DNA from: Actinomycetota bacterium
Lineage (GTDB): Bacteria > Actinomycetota > Actinomycetes > Nanopelagicales > Nanopelagicaceae
Reading direction: 5' to 3'
Length of the DNA stretch: 64,000 nucleotides
Assembly: GCA_009702925.1 (NCBI GenBank)
Contig: WLHC01000002.1
Location: 1-64,000, forward strand
The position numbers and the translations under genes are program-made. This document shows, in pieces, positions 54,415-63,935 of the stretch. How positions within the stretch are numbered: the stretch's first letter is position 1; each line of letters begins with the position of its first letter. The notes under the pieces were generated by a model that had not been told where the DNA came from, did no database searches, and saw nothing but the letters and a program-made list of their open reading frames with translations.

Positions 54415-55367
54415 TATGCAGCCACTCTTTCGATGGCGCGCAAACGCACCGACTGTGACCGTGAATTTTCTTCTACTTCATCTTCTGTTGCTCCCTGGCT
54501 ACCGCGAAATACCAATGCAAACTTTGCAGCAAATTCTGGTAACTCAACTGGAAGTTCCCGAGGGGTTCTGGAGGTGCTGGCTGAAACAAAAATCTCTTTA
54601 ACGATCCGATCTTCAAGAGATTGAAAGGACATCACTACAAGCCGTGCTCCAACATTTAGAATCTCAAGTGCAACTGGAAGTGCACGAGTTATGCTGCCAA
54701 GTTCATCATTTGTTTCTATACGAAGGGCTTGAAAAGTTCGCTTGGCTGGATTGCCACCAGTGCGACGAGTTGCCGCTGGAATTGCATCCTTTACAAGAGC
54801 AGCTAGTTGGGCAGTTGAATCCATCGGTGCTATCTCTCGAGTTTTTATGATTGATTCAACAATTCGTGTAGCAAATTTTTCTTCACCATAGGTTCTTAAA
54901 ATGCGTACCAACTGACCGGGTTCATATGTATTGACTATCTCTGCCGCAGTTAAGGATTGTCTGCGATCCATTCTCATATCTAGTGGGGCATCGTGAGAGT
55001 ATGAAAAGCCTCGCTCTGATTGATCTAGCTGCATCGAGGAAGTTCCAAGATCAAAAAGAGCGCCATCGATTTTCTTAAATCCGAAATTCTGTACAACTTC
55101 ACCGATTGCATCAAAGCTTTGGTGGGCTGTAAGCAGTCGATCACCAAACTGGGCCAGCCTGGATGTGGCTTTTGTAATTGCATCCATATCTCGATCAATT
55201 GCAATTACCGTTAACTGCGGGAATTTCTGGAGTAATGCCTCGGAATGTCCACCCAATCCTAAAGTTGCATCAACCACGACTGGATTTTTGGAAGAGGCAA
55301 TTGCGGGAGAAAGAAGTTCAACACAGCGATCACGCATTACAGAAATGTGTTCATTATCAATACTCAC
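54414..55367 (-). CDS. rsmH: 16S rRNA m4C1402 methyltransferase; likely GTG start at 55367
   Basis: HISVMRDRCVELLSP, VDATLGLGGHSEALL, DLGTSSMQLDQSERGFSY. Strong SD AAAGGGGGAC precedes GTG 55367. Confidence 0.95.
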   Translation of the reverse strand: MSIDNEHISVMRDRCVELLSPAIASSKNPVVVDATLGLGGHSEALLQKFPQLTVIAIDRDMDAITKATSRLAQFGDRLLTAHQSFDAIGEVVQNFGFKKIDGALFDLGTSSMQLDQSERGFSYSHDAPLDMRMDRRQSLTAAEIVNTYEPGQLVRILRTYGEEKFATRIVESIIKTREIAPMDSTAQLAALVKDAIPAATRRTGGNPAKRTFQALRIETNDELGSITRALPVALEILNVGARLVVMSFQSLEDRIVKEIFVSASTSRTPRELPVELPEFAAKFALVFRGSQGATEDEVEENSRSQSVRLRAIERVAA

Positions 55368-55516
55368 TTGTCCCCCTTTCCTAAGTAACTCCCGCTTTAG
55401 ATCTTTACAACTGCTCTCATCTCTGGTCACTGCCGGCCGACGGATCTAAAGTTGTAACGGCACCGGGGAAGGGGCGTCGCTACTTTCGAAGGGTCGGCAG
55501 TGGCCACAAATGAGAG

Positions 55517-55948
55517 TTAGAACAAACCTGGAAAGACCTCCTCTGAGACTTCAGCGAAACTCTTTTCACGATCAGCTAAATATTCGTTCCAAGAATTTGA
55601 ATCCCAAATTTCAACTCTTGTATTTGCACCAATGACAACGCAATCTTTTTCTAAGCCCGCATATGTTCGAAGCGCCTGAGGAATCGTTACTCGACCTTGG
55701 CGATCAGGAATTTCATCGTGAGCTCCAGCAAACATCACACGGCTGTAATCACGTGCTGACTTTGCAGTTACTGGTGCTTGTTTAAGAGTTTGTGTGATTT
55801 CAGAAAATTCTTGTGAGGGAAATACATAGAGGCAGCGTTCTTGCCCTTTGGTTATAACTAAACCTGCAGAAAGCTCTTCACGAAACTTCGCTGGAAGAAT
55901 GAGGCGGCCTTTTTCATCTAAACGCGGTTCGTGGGTGCCTAGAAACAT
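55517..55948 (-). CDS. mraZ: Transcriptional regulator MraZ (start [14 protein letters not shown])
   Basis: AbrB-like repeats: [36 protein letters not shown]. Confidence 0.95.
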   Translation of the reverse strand: MFLGTHEPRLDEKGRLILPAKFREELSAGLVITKGQERCLYVFPSQEFSEITQTLKQAPVTAKSARDYSRVMFAGAHDEIPDRQGRVTIPQALRTYAGLEKDCVVIGANTRVEIWDSNSWNEYLADREKSFAEVSEEVFPGLF

Positions 55949-56013
55949 TGCTGCCCACCTACTTCCCCTAGATAAAGCTCGGCTGAAAACCAGGCTCAAT
56001 TGCCTGCGTAATT

Positions 56014-56059
56014 CCCCACTTTACTCCACTTTTCCCCTTTTTCAACCACCTTTCGCCAC
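56014..56059 (-). promoter_or_regulatory. MraZ operator array (10-bp-phased GTGGNG-type repeats)
   Basis: Minus strand GTGGCG-N4-GTGGTT-N4-AAGGGG-N4-GTGGAG-N4-GTGGGG; repeat starts at exact 10-nt steps (56014, 56024, 56034, 56044, 56054). Confidence 0.85.
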
Positions 56060-56104
56060 TATTTACCCATTTACCCCCACCTGCACCCCACAAGTGGCTG
56101 GGCA

Positions 56105-56129
56105 TAAAAAAACCCTCCAAAAGGAGGGT
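56105..56129 (-). terminator. Intrinsic terminator downstream of the DUF3040 gene
   Basis: Minus strand CCCTCC TTTT GGAGGG TTTTTTT. Confidence 0.88.
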
Positions 56130-56177
56130 CTGATAAGTCAATTGTGGGGCAGATCTTGCCCTTATTTGAGAGGCTTA

Positions 56178-56561
56178 CTAGTTATTGCGCTCGTCCCAGC
56201 GTTGGTCCCAGCGCTTGTCCAGGCGATCACGCAACTTTGAAGTGTTTTTGGGAGTCTTTGAGCTGTTGGAGTTCTTTGATAGTGACTTAGCCTTGCCTGA
56301 CGCTGAAAAACTAGAAATCACAGTAATGACCCCGGTCAAAGCGATAAGAAAGCCGACAATTCCAATTGGGGCGGCTTTACTGATCACTCCTACTAACACA
56401 GTTACTAATCCAAAAAGTAAAAGGGCTACACCCTTAATAATCCGATTTTTCGAGGGAGTTAGTGGTGATGCAGAAAGTGCCGATACTAGGCGTGGATCCT
56501 CGGTTAAGAGGGCAGCCTCCATTTCATCTAGGAGGCGCTTTTCACGATCAGAGAGTGGCAC
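56178..56561 (-). CDS. DUF3040-type small membrane protein
   Basis: MPLSDREKRLLDEMEAALLTEDPRLVSAL N-terminus plus two TM segments; typical next to actinobacterial dinB/mraZ. Confidence 0.85.
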   Translation of the reverse strand: MPLSDREKRLLDEMEAALLTEDPRLVSALSASPLTPSKNRIIKGVALLLFGLVTVLVGVISKAAPIGIVGFLIALTGVITVISSFSASGKAKSLSKNSNSSKTPKNTSKLRDRLDKRWDQRWDERNN

Positions 56562-56593
56562 ATGCTCAGAATAGAACAGATTTGCCTGACCCG

Positions 56594-57787
56594 CTACTCC
56601 TCTTGTTCATCGCCAGAATCAATTAACCGAGCAGGGCGTACCGAGCCTGGACCAAAGCGCTCCCGGGCTTTATCTACCGCGCCTTCCGCCTCTCGCCACC
56701 CCTTTTCTCTCTCACCAAGCATCAATTGCACAGGTGCACCATCGGTTAAGTTCTCCAAACTAACTCCCACTAGCCGAAGACGTGCGCGATCAATTCCAAG
56801 GGCTTCATAAAGTGACTTTACAACTTCGTATACCTCATGTGTTCCATCAATTGGCAGGGGTAAAGTTTTTGATCGATTAATTGTCGAGAAATCTCCGAAA
56901 CGAACTTTAATGCTTATTGTCTTTGCAAATAATCCTTTATCTCGAAGTCTAGAAGTTGCACGTTCGCATAGTTTTAAATAGTCGCGCAAAATCTCTTCGG
57001 GATTATCTAAATCTGTCGGGAAAGTTTCTGCCGCACTAATACTTTTTTCGCCGTCATGTGGTGCTACATCTCGATAATCCCTTCCCCAAGAAAGCTCATG
57101 TAACGTTGCTCCAGCGGCTTCACCGACAGCACGGATAAGAGTTGTTCGGGGCAACTTGGCAATATCTTCAATTATCCGAAGTCCTAAGCGCTCTAGTACT
57201 TCAGCAGTTTTTGGACCCACGCCCCACATCGCAGATATGGGAAGTGGGTGCAGAAAATCTAAAATCTCTTCTGGCGCAATTTCCAACATTCCATTTGGTT
57301 TGCAATATGTTGATGCCAACTTAGCGATGAACTTTGATGGAGCGATTCCGACAGAACACGTTATGCCTTCTTGGCTTTCTACCTTAGCCCGAATTGCAGT
57401 TGCAATTTCACGACCAGTTCCTAATAACCGCTTAGCCCCTGTAACATCTAAAAATGCTTCATCAACTGAAACTGGTTCAACATTTGGAGTAAAACTGTCA
57501 AAAATCTCCATTACATTCGCAGAGACTTCTTGATACCTGGCCATATCTACCGGTAAAAAAACTGCATGTGGGGCTAATCGCCGTGCTTGACTTACGGGCA
57601 TTGCAGAATGGATTCCAAATTTACGCGCCTCATAATTTGCCGCCGAGACCACTCCCCGCGTGCCCATTCCAATCACCACTGCTTTGCCTTTTAACTCAGG
57701 ATTATCGCGCTCTGCAACGGATGCAAAGAATGCATCCATATCTACATGAAGAATTGTGGCCTGTGTTGGCCCATCAACTGCGCTCAT
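56594..57787 (-). CDS. dinB: Y-family DNA polymerase (DinB/Pol IV), start MSAVDGPTQATILHVD
   Basis: ILHVDMDAFFASVAERDNP, PVSVDEAFLDVTG (catalytic acidic residues present). Confidence 0.94.
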   Translation of the reverse strand: MSAVDGPTQATILHVDMDAFFASVAERDNPELKGKAVVIGMGTRGVVSAANYEARKFGIHSAMPVSQARRLAPHAVFLPVDMARYQEVSANVMEIFDSFTPNVEPVSVDEAFLDVTGAKRLLGTGREIATAIRAKVESQEGITCSVGIAPSKFIAKLASTYCKPNGMLEIAPEEILDFLHPLPISAMWGVGPKTAEVLERLGLRIIEDIAKLPRTTLIRAVGEAAGATLHELSWGRDYRDVAPHDGEKSISAAETFPTDLDNPEEILRDYLKLCERATSRLRDKGLFAKTISIKVRFGDFSTINRSKTLPLPIDGTHEVYEVVKSLYEALGIDRARLRLVGVSLENLTDGAPVQLMLGEREKGWREAEGAVDKARERFGPGSVRPARLIDSGDEQEE

Positions 57788-60700
57788 ATTACGAGCGTAC
57801 TTTGTTTGGTGCTCCAACTTTCGTAGGCGGCGCGCAGATCCCACACCCCGGTAGCTCTTATAGATATGCCTCTGGCTCCAGTTCGACGAGTTACTCCCCT
57901 TACTAGCAATAAAGATGTTGAGTACAAAACATTGGCATACTCTCCCTGAACATCGGTAAAGAAAGTTGAATCACTGCATCCATAACCATCATCTAGGGTT
58001 AAAAAAATAACTCTCTTGCCGGATCGAACCGGTGGTGTCTGCATTGCCACTTTGATACCTGCCACTAAGACTGATGATTGAGAACGCTGCTTGAGTAGAT
58101 CGCTAGAACGAACGGCCCCAATTGAATTAAGAAATGCTCCATAGAACTCAATCAAATGCCGTGACATATCTATCCCAAGGCGATCAACTTCATACTTAAC
58201 GCTTTCGGCCGAAGACATATCCGGTAGACCGCTACTAGTAAGTTCAGGGGGCGCGAAGTTTAAATTCATCTGCGCACCTGAAACTGTTGCTGCTGGCGAT
58301 TTCTGTAGATCTGAAAAATGCAGCAATAGGTCCCGGCGATTAACATCAGGATGTAGGCGGTCAAAAGCTCCCGTAAGAATCATGCTTTCAATAACTGGCG
58401 TGCTGGCACCTGATCGGTGAACGAAATCAGCTAAATCAATATATGGCCTAGCGGTAATAATCGATGTAACTTCGCTATCGCTAATTCGAGCAATAGTTGA
58501 GAGCGCAATACGAATTGCATTTCCATGATCTTCCACCCGATAAACCGAATCTGATGCATTTGCATCAAGAGGTGCGATAGTAATTCCCATCTGCCGCGCT
58601 TCATCAACAATTAAACGTTTGGGATACATTCCTGGATCATGAGTTAACACTCCGGCAAGAAATGCTGCTGGGTAATGCCTTTTAAGCCAGGCTGATTGGT
58701 AGGTAGGCAAAGCAAAAGCTGCAGCATGTGCTTTACAGAAACCAAAGGATGCAAAAGCACGCAGCACATCCCAAATTTTATGAATGATCGCAAGCTCATA
58801 TCCCTTGGCTGTTGCTGCAGGGAAAAACCAATCACATACTTCTTGTTGACCATCTCTATCGCCTAGGGATCTACGTTTTTCATCGGCTGTTGCTAAGGAT
58901 GCTCCAGTCATTGTGGCAATGATCTGAATAACTTGTTCGTGAAAGACAACAACACCTTCGGTACTAGCCAAAATCTCATACAGATCAGGGTGAATGATCT
59001 GTGCAGGCGCCCATCCATGACGAGCCTTAAGAAATGGTGTGATCATGTCACTTTTAACTGGGCCGGGCCTAAATAAAGAGATATCAATTATTAAATCGGT
59101 GAAATTTGATGGTGCGAGTTTTCCAACTAGTTCGCGCTGGCCAGGACTTTCCACCTGGAAAATCCCTAACGTGCGAGTTGATTGAATAAGTTCATACGTT
59201 GCCAGATCATCAAGTGGCACTAAATCAATATCAATTTTTTCTTTATGAACCCGTTCTATCTCTTTAACTGAATAAGCAATCGTCGACTGCATTCTGACTC
59301 CTAATACATCGAGTTTGAGTAAGCCAACTGCTTCAACGCCATCTTTATCAAAGGCAACCATGGGATATCCACCAGCGCTAGCCATTAGCGGTGCGCGATC
59401 TAAAAAACCACCATCAGATAAAACGATCGCACAGGGATGCATCGCCAAATGTCGGGGTAGACCATCAAGGCGTTGTGCTATCTCAATAGTTGCGGCCATA
59501 AGAGGTGAAGAGGTGTTGAGTCTTCGAAGTTCGGGTAGTGAATCGATAGCTTTAGATATGTTGCGCGCCCTGATATGTGGCATAGATTTTGCAAGCATGT
59601 CGATCTCCATGCCAGGTAGGCCTAAAGCTGCACCTGCATCACGAATAGCATGTCGGGCGCGATAGGTATCAACCATTGCAACAACGGCGCATCGAGATTG
59701 ATTATTTGCCACATCCCAGTTGTTATCCCCATAGCGTTTAAAAATCATGTCATAAATCTCAAGACGTCTGTCGGACTCAACATCGATATCAATATCTGGC
59801 AAGGCTTTGCGCAGTGGTGAGCAAAAACGCTCCATGAGTAAGCCATGCTGCATGGGATCCACATTTGATATCCCAAGTAGATGACAGATCAATGAGCCTG
59901 CACCACTGCCTCGAGCAGCAACTCGAATACCTGCATCGTTGGCCATTGCTGCAATATCTGCAACAGTTAAAAAATATGATTCGTAGCCAAGGGTTGCAAC
60001 TACTGCTAACTCATCATCTAAACGGGCCCGTGCTTTTTTAATCGCATCGTTTTTGCTGTATCTACGATTGATTCCAGCTTCGCTACGAGTACGCAGTAGG
60101 GCGCGCATCTCTTGTGCATTTGCAGCGCCCACCACATGAGGCTCAGGTAAATGTGCTCCCCCTAAACCAATATCTCTGTGAGGTGATAAAAGGGAACGTT
60201 CGGCCCATTGACGAGTTGTTTTAAGTAACGCACGCGGAGTTGATTCACCCGCAGCACGTGCAATTTCGCTAGCTAGATAGATCATTTCATCACTAGATTT
60301 TAAAAATCCTTCAGCATTGCGACGTTCAAGATGGCGCTCATGTAACGGCACTAATTGGCGGGTGCAATCCAAAACATCAGCTACAGGACCATCTCTTCTA
60401 TCTAACATCCGTACTGCATTAGTGAAAACTGCATCAATATCATTATCGCGAGCAAAAACAAGGGATCTAGCAGCGTGCTCGGTAGAGCGTGGGCCTTTAC
60501 CAGCGATTAAATGTGAAACACATTCGACTGCATTATTGGCAAATAAATCTCGAGTTTGATTAAAAATAGAGAGAGCTTGATCAAAGCGATGTGCCTGTAT
60601 TGCATTGCTCATTGGGGATTCAGGTCCATGTAGTGCATAAATATCAGTACTGTAATTACTAAAGCGTTGTAAAAAATCTAAAGTCAGAACTGGCTTACGA

Positions 60701-61011
60701 GTATCACTTGTCATCGCTAGAGATGTCATCAATCTGCACAGCGAGCGCCATCCGCCATCGCCGTGGGCAAGTAATGTAACCCGCCCCTTAACCCCACCTA
60801 ACTCGATTGCGCAGTTGACTCCAATGATCGGTGCAACGCCATACTCAACACAACTTTGAGCAAATTCAATGGCACCTGCTAAACCATCGCGGTCAGTTAA
60901 CGCCAGCGCAGGCATTTCAAACTGTGCGGCTCTTTCTACTAAATCACTGGGTCGAGTTGTTCCGTACTTTAATGAGTAGGCACTAGCAACATTAAGGTGA
61001 ATAAAACTCAT
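57784..61011 (-). CDS. dnaE2: DnaE2-type error-prone DNA polymerase III alpha
   Basis: C-family polymerase PDIDIDVESDRR, ARGSGAGSLICHLLG, SLFRPGPVKSDM; shorter than DnaE1; adjacent to dinB and a DUF6504 gene. Confidence 0.92.
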   Translation of the reverse strand: MSFIHLNVASAYSLKYGTTRPSDLVERAAQFEMPALALTDRDGLAGAIEFAQSCVEYGVAPIIGVNCAIELGGVKGRVTLLAHGDGGWRSLCRLMTSLAMTSDTRKPVLTLDFLQRFSNYSTDIYALHGPESPMSNAIQAHRFDQALSIFNQTRDLFANNAVECVSHLIAGKGPRSTEHAARSLVFARDNDIDAVFTNAVRMLDRRDGPVADVLDCTRQLVPLHERHLERRNAEGFLKSSDEMIYLASEIARAAGESTPRALLKTTRQWAERSLLSPHRDIGLGGAHLPEPHVVGAANAQEMRALLRTRSEAGINRRYSKNDAIKKARARLDDELAVVATLGYESYFLTVADIAAMANDAGIRVAARGSGAGSLICHLLGISNVDPMQHGLLMERFCSPLRKALPDIDIDVESDRRLEIYDMIFKRYGDNNWDVANNQSRCAVVAMVDTYRARHAIRDAGAALGLPGMEIDMLAKSMPHIRARNISKAIDSLPELRRLNTSSPLMAATIEIAQRLDGLPRHLAMHPCAIVLSDGGFLDRAPLMASAGGYPMVAFDKDGVEAVGLLKLDVLGVRMQSTIAYSVKEIERVHKEKIDIDLVPLDDLATYELIQSTRTLGIFQVESPGQRELVGKLAPSNFTDLIIDISLFRPGPVKSDMITPFLKARHGWAPAQIIHPDLYEILASTEGVVVFHEQVIQIIATMTGASLATADEKRRSLGDRDGQQEVCDWFFPAATAKGYELAIIHKIWDVLRAFASFGFCKAHAAAFALPTYQSAWLKRHYPAAFLAGVLTHDPGMYPKRLIVDEARQMGITIAPLDANASDSVYRVEDHGNAIRIALSTIARISDSEVTSIITARPYIDLADFVHRSGASTPVIESMILTGAFDRLHPDVNRRDLLLHFSDLQKSPAATVSGAQMNLNFAPPELTSSGLPDMSSAESVKYEVDRLGIDMSRHLIEFYGAFLNSIGAVRSSDLLKQRSQSSVLVAGIKVAMQTPPVRSGKRVIFLTLDDGYGCSDSTFFTDVQGEYANVLYSTSLLLVRGVTRRTGARGISIRATGVWDLRAAYESWSTKQSTLVI

Positions 61012-61289
61012 ACGCTACGGATAATCCACTGACCCGTTAATTCATCACGTTCGAGTTCAAAGGTTGTTAGTGAACCAATAGGTGCAGCCTCTACTCGCCA
61101 CAGTGCACGGGCTTGATCATCAGGGCGGTATTTGCCATCACTAATACGATTCCACCATCCGCCGGCTTCACACCATCTAGAGAGCACTGCATGTATACGA
61201 AAGCGCCTACCCCTAAAGGTAAATTCAATGGGAGTTCTTGCCCCATCTATAGTTACATCGGCCGAGGGGTTGATCTGTGGAGCTGACAT
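61008..61289 (-). CDS. DUF6504-like small protein in the dnaE2/dinB operon
   Basis: 93 aa, FTFRGRRFRIHAVLSRWCEAGGWWNRISDG...WRVEA; start of operon; overlaps dnaE2 (ATGA-type). Confidence 0.75.
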   Translation of the reverse strand: MSAPQINPSADVTIDGARTPIEFTFRGRRFRIHAVLSRWCEAGGWWNRISDGKYRPDDQARALWRVEAAPIGSLTTFELERDELTGQWIIRSV

Positions 61290-61342
61290 TTTCTACGGGC
61301 ACCTTTCGCAGCTGTGGGTAATCGGATGAGTATTAGAGAAAA

Positions 61343-61360
61343 TTCGAACAGATGTTCGAA
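61343..61360. promoter_or_regulatory. LexA (SOS) box
   Basis: Perfect palindrome TTCGAAC-AGAT-GTTCGAA 54 nt upstream of the DUF6504-dnaE2-dinB operon; matches the Gram-positive/mycobacterial LexA consensus CGAAC-N4-GTTCG. Confidence 0.92.
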
Positions 61361-61466
61361 AAATAGTCCTTTCCACTGACAAATAGCAAGCCCTAGGGGT
61401 GTCAGATGCAATAAATAGTTGAAACTTCAATTACTATTACCGTAATTAATCTACTTAAGGAGTTTC

Positions 61467-61880
61467 ATGGACATCGTTCTCGTAATCGCCCGCGTGCTTT
61501 TCGCGCTGATCTTTATCAGCTCAGGGGTATCGCACCTGACCAAACTGGAAGCTATGACTGGATATGCCAAGTACAAAAAAGTTCCAGCAGCAAAATTCAG
61601 CGTGGTTCTATCGGGTCTGATGATCCTTGTCGGTGGTCTCTACATCGCATTTGGTGTTTATGCCGACCTCGGTGGACTTCTGATCGCTCTATTTCTTATT
61701 CCAACAGCTTTCTTGATGCACGCATTCTGGAAAGAAACTGACCCAACAGCAAAGCAAAATGAATCAATAGGTTTCTTTAAAGATCTTTCATTAGCAGGTG
61801 CTGCACTGATTATCTTTGCTCTTGTTTCTACAGGAACAGATTTCGGTCCATCAATTACAGGTGCATTCTTTAACCTTTAA
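61467..61880 (+). CDS. DoxX family membrane protein
   Basis: VLFALIFISSGVSHLTKLEAMTGYAKYKKVP; four TM segments. Confidence 0.88.
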   Translation: MDIVLVIARVLFALIFISSGVSHLTKLEAMTGYAKYKKVPAAKFSVVLSGLMILVGGLYIAFGVYADLGGLLIALFLIPTAFLMHAFWKETDPTAKQNESIGFFKDLSLAGAALIIFALVSTGTDFGPSITGAFFNL

Positions 61881-61898
61881 TTACTAGAAATTCACTTC

Positions 61899-61934
61899 AA
61901 AAGGCCCGTCGGTTAATTACTGACGGGCCTTTTG
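61899..61934. terminator. Intrinsic terminator downstream of doxX
   Basis: AAAAGGCCCGTC GGTTAATTACT GACGGGCCTTTT, symmetrical stem with A/T tracts. Confidence 0.9.
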
Positions 61935-61950
61935 CATCCATTATTGCTCT

Positions 61951-62700
61951 ATGGAGATTCTCGCGGGCCTAGTAGCTGGATGTTTTATAGGTGCCATTCT
62001 TGGATTTGTAGGCGCCGGTGGTGCGATGCTCACTGTTCCTATACTTATATATCTCTTCGATTTCACACCACAATCTGCAACTACTGCAGCATTAGCAGTG
62101 GTCTTGCTTGCCGCTAGCTCAGGGCTTATCCCAAAGCTCAAAAAAAATGATGTTCTCATAAAGGAGGCTCTGGTTATTTGGGGCCTAGGTCTTGTAACAA
62201 ATATTGCCAGCTCTGTTATTGCCTACAAACTCTCCGACAACTTCATTACAACTGGTTTTTCAATTGTTATGTTGTTGGCTGGAACATCGATGTTGATAAA
62301 ACCAGTATCTGGAGCAGAGAAGAAAGTTCCAATATTCTGGCTCATTTTGATCTCACTAATTATTGGCTGCATAACAGGCTTTTTTGGAATAGGTGGAGGC
62401 TTTCTGGCTATTCCTATATTAGTTCTGTTTTTCAAAAACACTCCTGCTAAAGCTGCAGGTACGTCCCTGGCAATTATCTCCCTTAACTCGTTGACCGCAT
62501 TTTTTGGTCATTACCAAGGATGGGGTTCTGTTAATTGGACTGTTCCCATCTCCATGGCCATTGCCGCAGTTGTAGTCGCCCGTTTAGCTTCAATTAAGAG
62601 TGGGAAAATTAAGCCTGAAGTACTGCGCTTTTCCTTTGCAGCCCTGCTCTTTTCAATTTCAATTTTTACTCTCATCGAAACCTGGATCATTGCTCCTTAA
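61951..62700 (+). CDS. TauE/SafE family sulfite exporter-like permease
   Basis: GFVGAGGAMLTVPILIYLF, GCITGFFGIGGGFLAIPILVLFF duplicated motif. Confidence 0.93.
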   Translation: MEILAGLVAGCFIGAILGFVGAGGAMLTVPILIYLFDFTPQSATTAALAVVLLAASSGLIPKLKKNDVLIKEALVIWGLGLVTNIASSVIAYKLSDNFITTGFSIVMLLAGTSMLIKPVSGAEKKVPIFWLILISLIIGCITGFFGIGGGFLAIPILVLFFKNTPAKAAGTSLAIISLNSLTAFFGHYQGWGSVNWTVPISMAIAAVVVARLASIKSGKIKPEVLRFSFAALLFSISIFTLIETWIIAP

Positions 62701-62740
62701 CTGTTGGGAATGTCCAAAGATAAGTTGTTAAAGTTAAGGC

Positions 62741-63226
62741 ATGGAAGGCGTGATCGAAAAAGCTGCAGTCAAACGCGTCATTGCTGCCTTAAGAGACAAT
62801 GGAGTTAATGGACAGGTTCACATTCTCTCTGAAAGCGCACGTACTGCCCAAGAGGCTGCCGATGCTTTAGGGATTGAAGTTGGTCAGATCGCTTCATCGC
62901 TTATTTTCCAGTTTGTAGATAGTTCACCGTTACTGATAATTACAAGTGGACGTCACCGAGTTGACACAGATTTAGTTGCAAAGAGCCTAGGTGTTGAAAA
63001 ACTAAACCGCGTTGATGCAGATTACGTAAAGGAAAAGTCAGGTTTTTCTATAGGTGGAGTTGCCCCACTTGGTTGGATTTCCCCAGCAACAATTCTAATC
63101 GATGAAGCCTTAAACGATTATGAAATTGTGTGGGCTGCAGCTGGACATCCTCATGCTGTTTATCCAACGTCTTTTACTGAGTTGGTTTCCTGCACGGGGG
63201 CAAAACCCATGATTGTCGGCCCTTGA
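62741..63226 (+). CDS. YbaK/EbsC family (Cys-tRNA(Pro) deacylase-like) protein
   Basis: ESARTAQEAADALGIEVGQIASSLIF, SGRHRVDTDLVAKSLG, GGVAPLGW. Confidence 0.92.
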   Translation: MEGVIEKAAVKRVIAALRDNGVNGQVHILSESARTAQEAADALGIEVGQIASSLIFQFVDSSPLLIITSGRHRVDTDLVAKSLGVEKLNRVDADYVKEKSGFSIGGVAPLGWISPATILIDEALNDYEIVWAAAGHPHAVYPTSFTELVSCTGAKPMIVGP

Positions 63227-63906
63227 TGGTCATCGCTTATTTTTGGAGGATTAAACCCTCAAGAATTCCTTTCGCACTTGCCTCCATGGCTTTAAATCGC
63301 CTATTTCTTTTTTGGGATAGAAATGTTGGATTCCATAAATCTCTTGGAGTAGGCAAGGGTGAAACCTTTACCCCGCGCGATGCTGATCCATTGAGTTGGG
63401 GATTAATTGCAGTTGTTGAAGATATTGAAGCGTTCGATCGCTCTCCTGTGATTTCACTGTGGCGCAAAAACAGTGTCAATGAGTTTCGCGCAGTGCTTTC
63501 TCCAATTTCTTCACATGGCAAATGGGCCAGAAAAGATCCATTTAGCGGTGAGTTAAACGATGTGGATACAAGGGAGTCGATAAAGGCATGGAGCGGGCAA
63601 GTTGTTGCAATCACACGTGCTCGGATTAAATGGCATCAGAATTTTCGATTTTGGCGATCAGTGCCACCAGTAACAATTTCTTTGAAATCTGCAGAAGGGT
63701 TAGTCGGCGCGATCGGTATTGGAGAGGCCCCAATTGGATTGCAAGGGACTTTTTCACTGTGGGAATCAGCTGCAGCCGTTAGAGATTTTGCATACCGTGG
63801 ACAAGCCCATCAAAAGGCAATCGCAGATACTGCACGCTATAACTGGTATTCAGAAGAGCTTTTTGCCAGATTTGCAGTACTAGAACAGCGGGGTTTGATT
63901 AAGTAG
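63226..63906 (+). CDS. Spheroidene monooxygenase (CrtA)-like protein
   Basis: KSLGVGKGETFTPRDADPLSWGLIAVVEDIEAFDRSPVISLWRK, GEAPIGLQGTFSLWESAAAVRDFAYRGQAHQKAIADTARYNWYSEELFARF; start overlaps the ybaK stop (TGATG). Confidence 0.75.
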   Translation: MVIAYFWRIKPSRIPFALASMALNRLFLFWDRNVGFHKSLGVGKGETFTPRDADPLSWGLIAVVEDIEAFDRSPVISLWRKNSVNEFRAVLSPISSHGKWARKDPFSGELNDVDTRESIKAWSGQVVAITRARIKWHQNFRFWRSVPPVTISLKSAEGLVGAIGIGEAPIGLQGTFSLWESAAAVRDFAYRGQAHQKAIADTARYNWYSEELFARFAVLEQRGLIK

Positions 63907-63935
63907 GTCGAGATTTATAGGGCAGAATTATCCCT

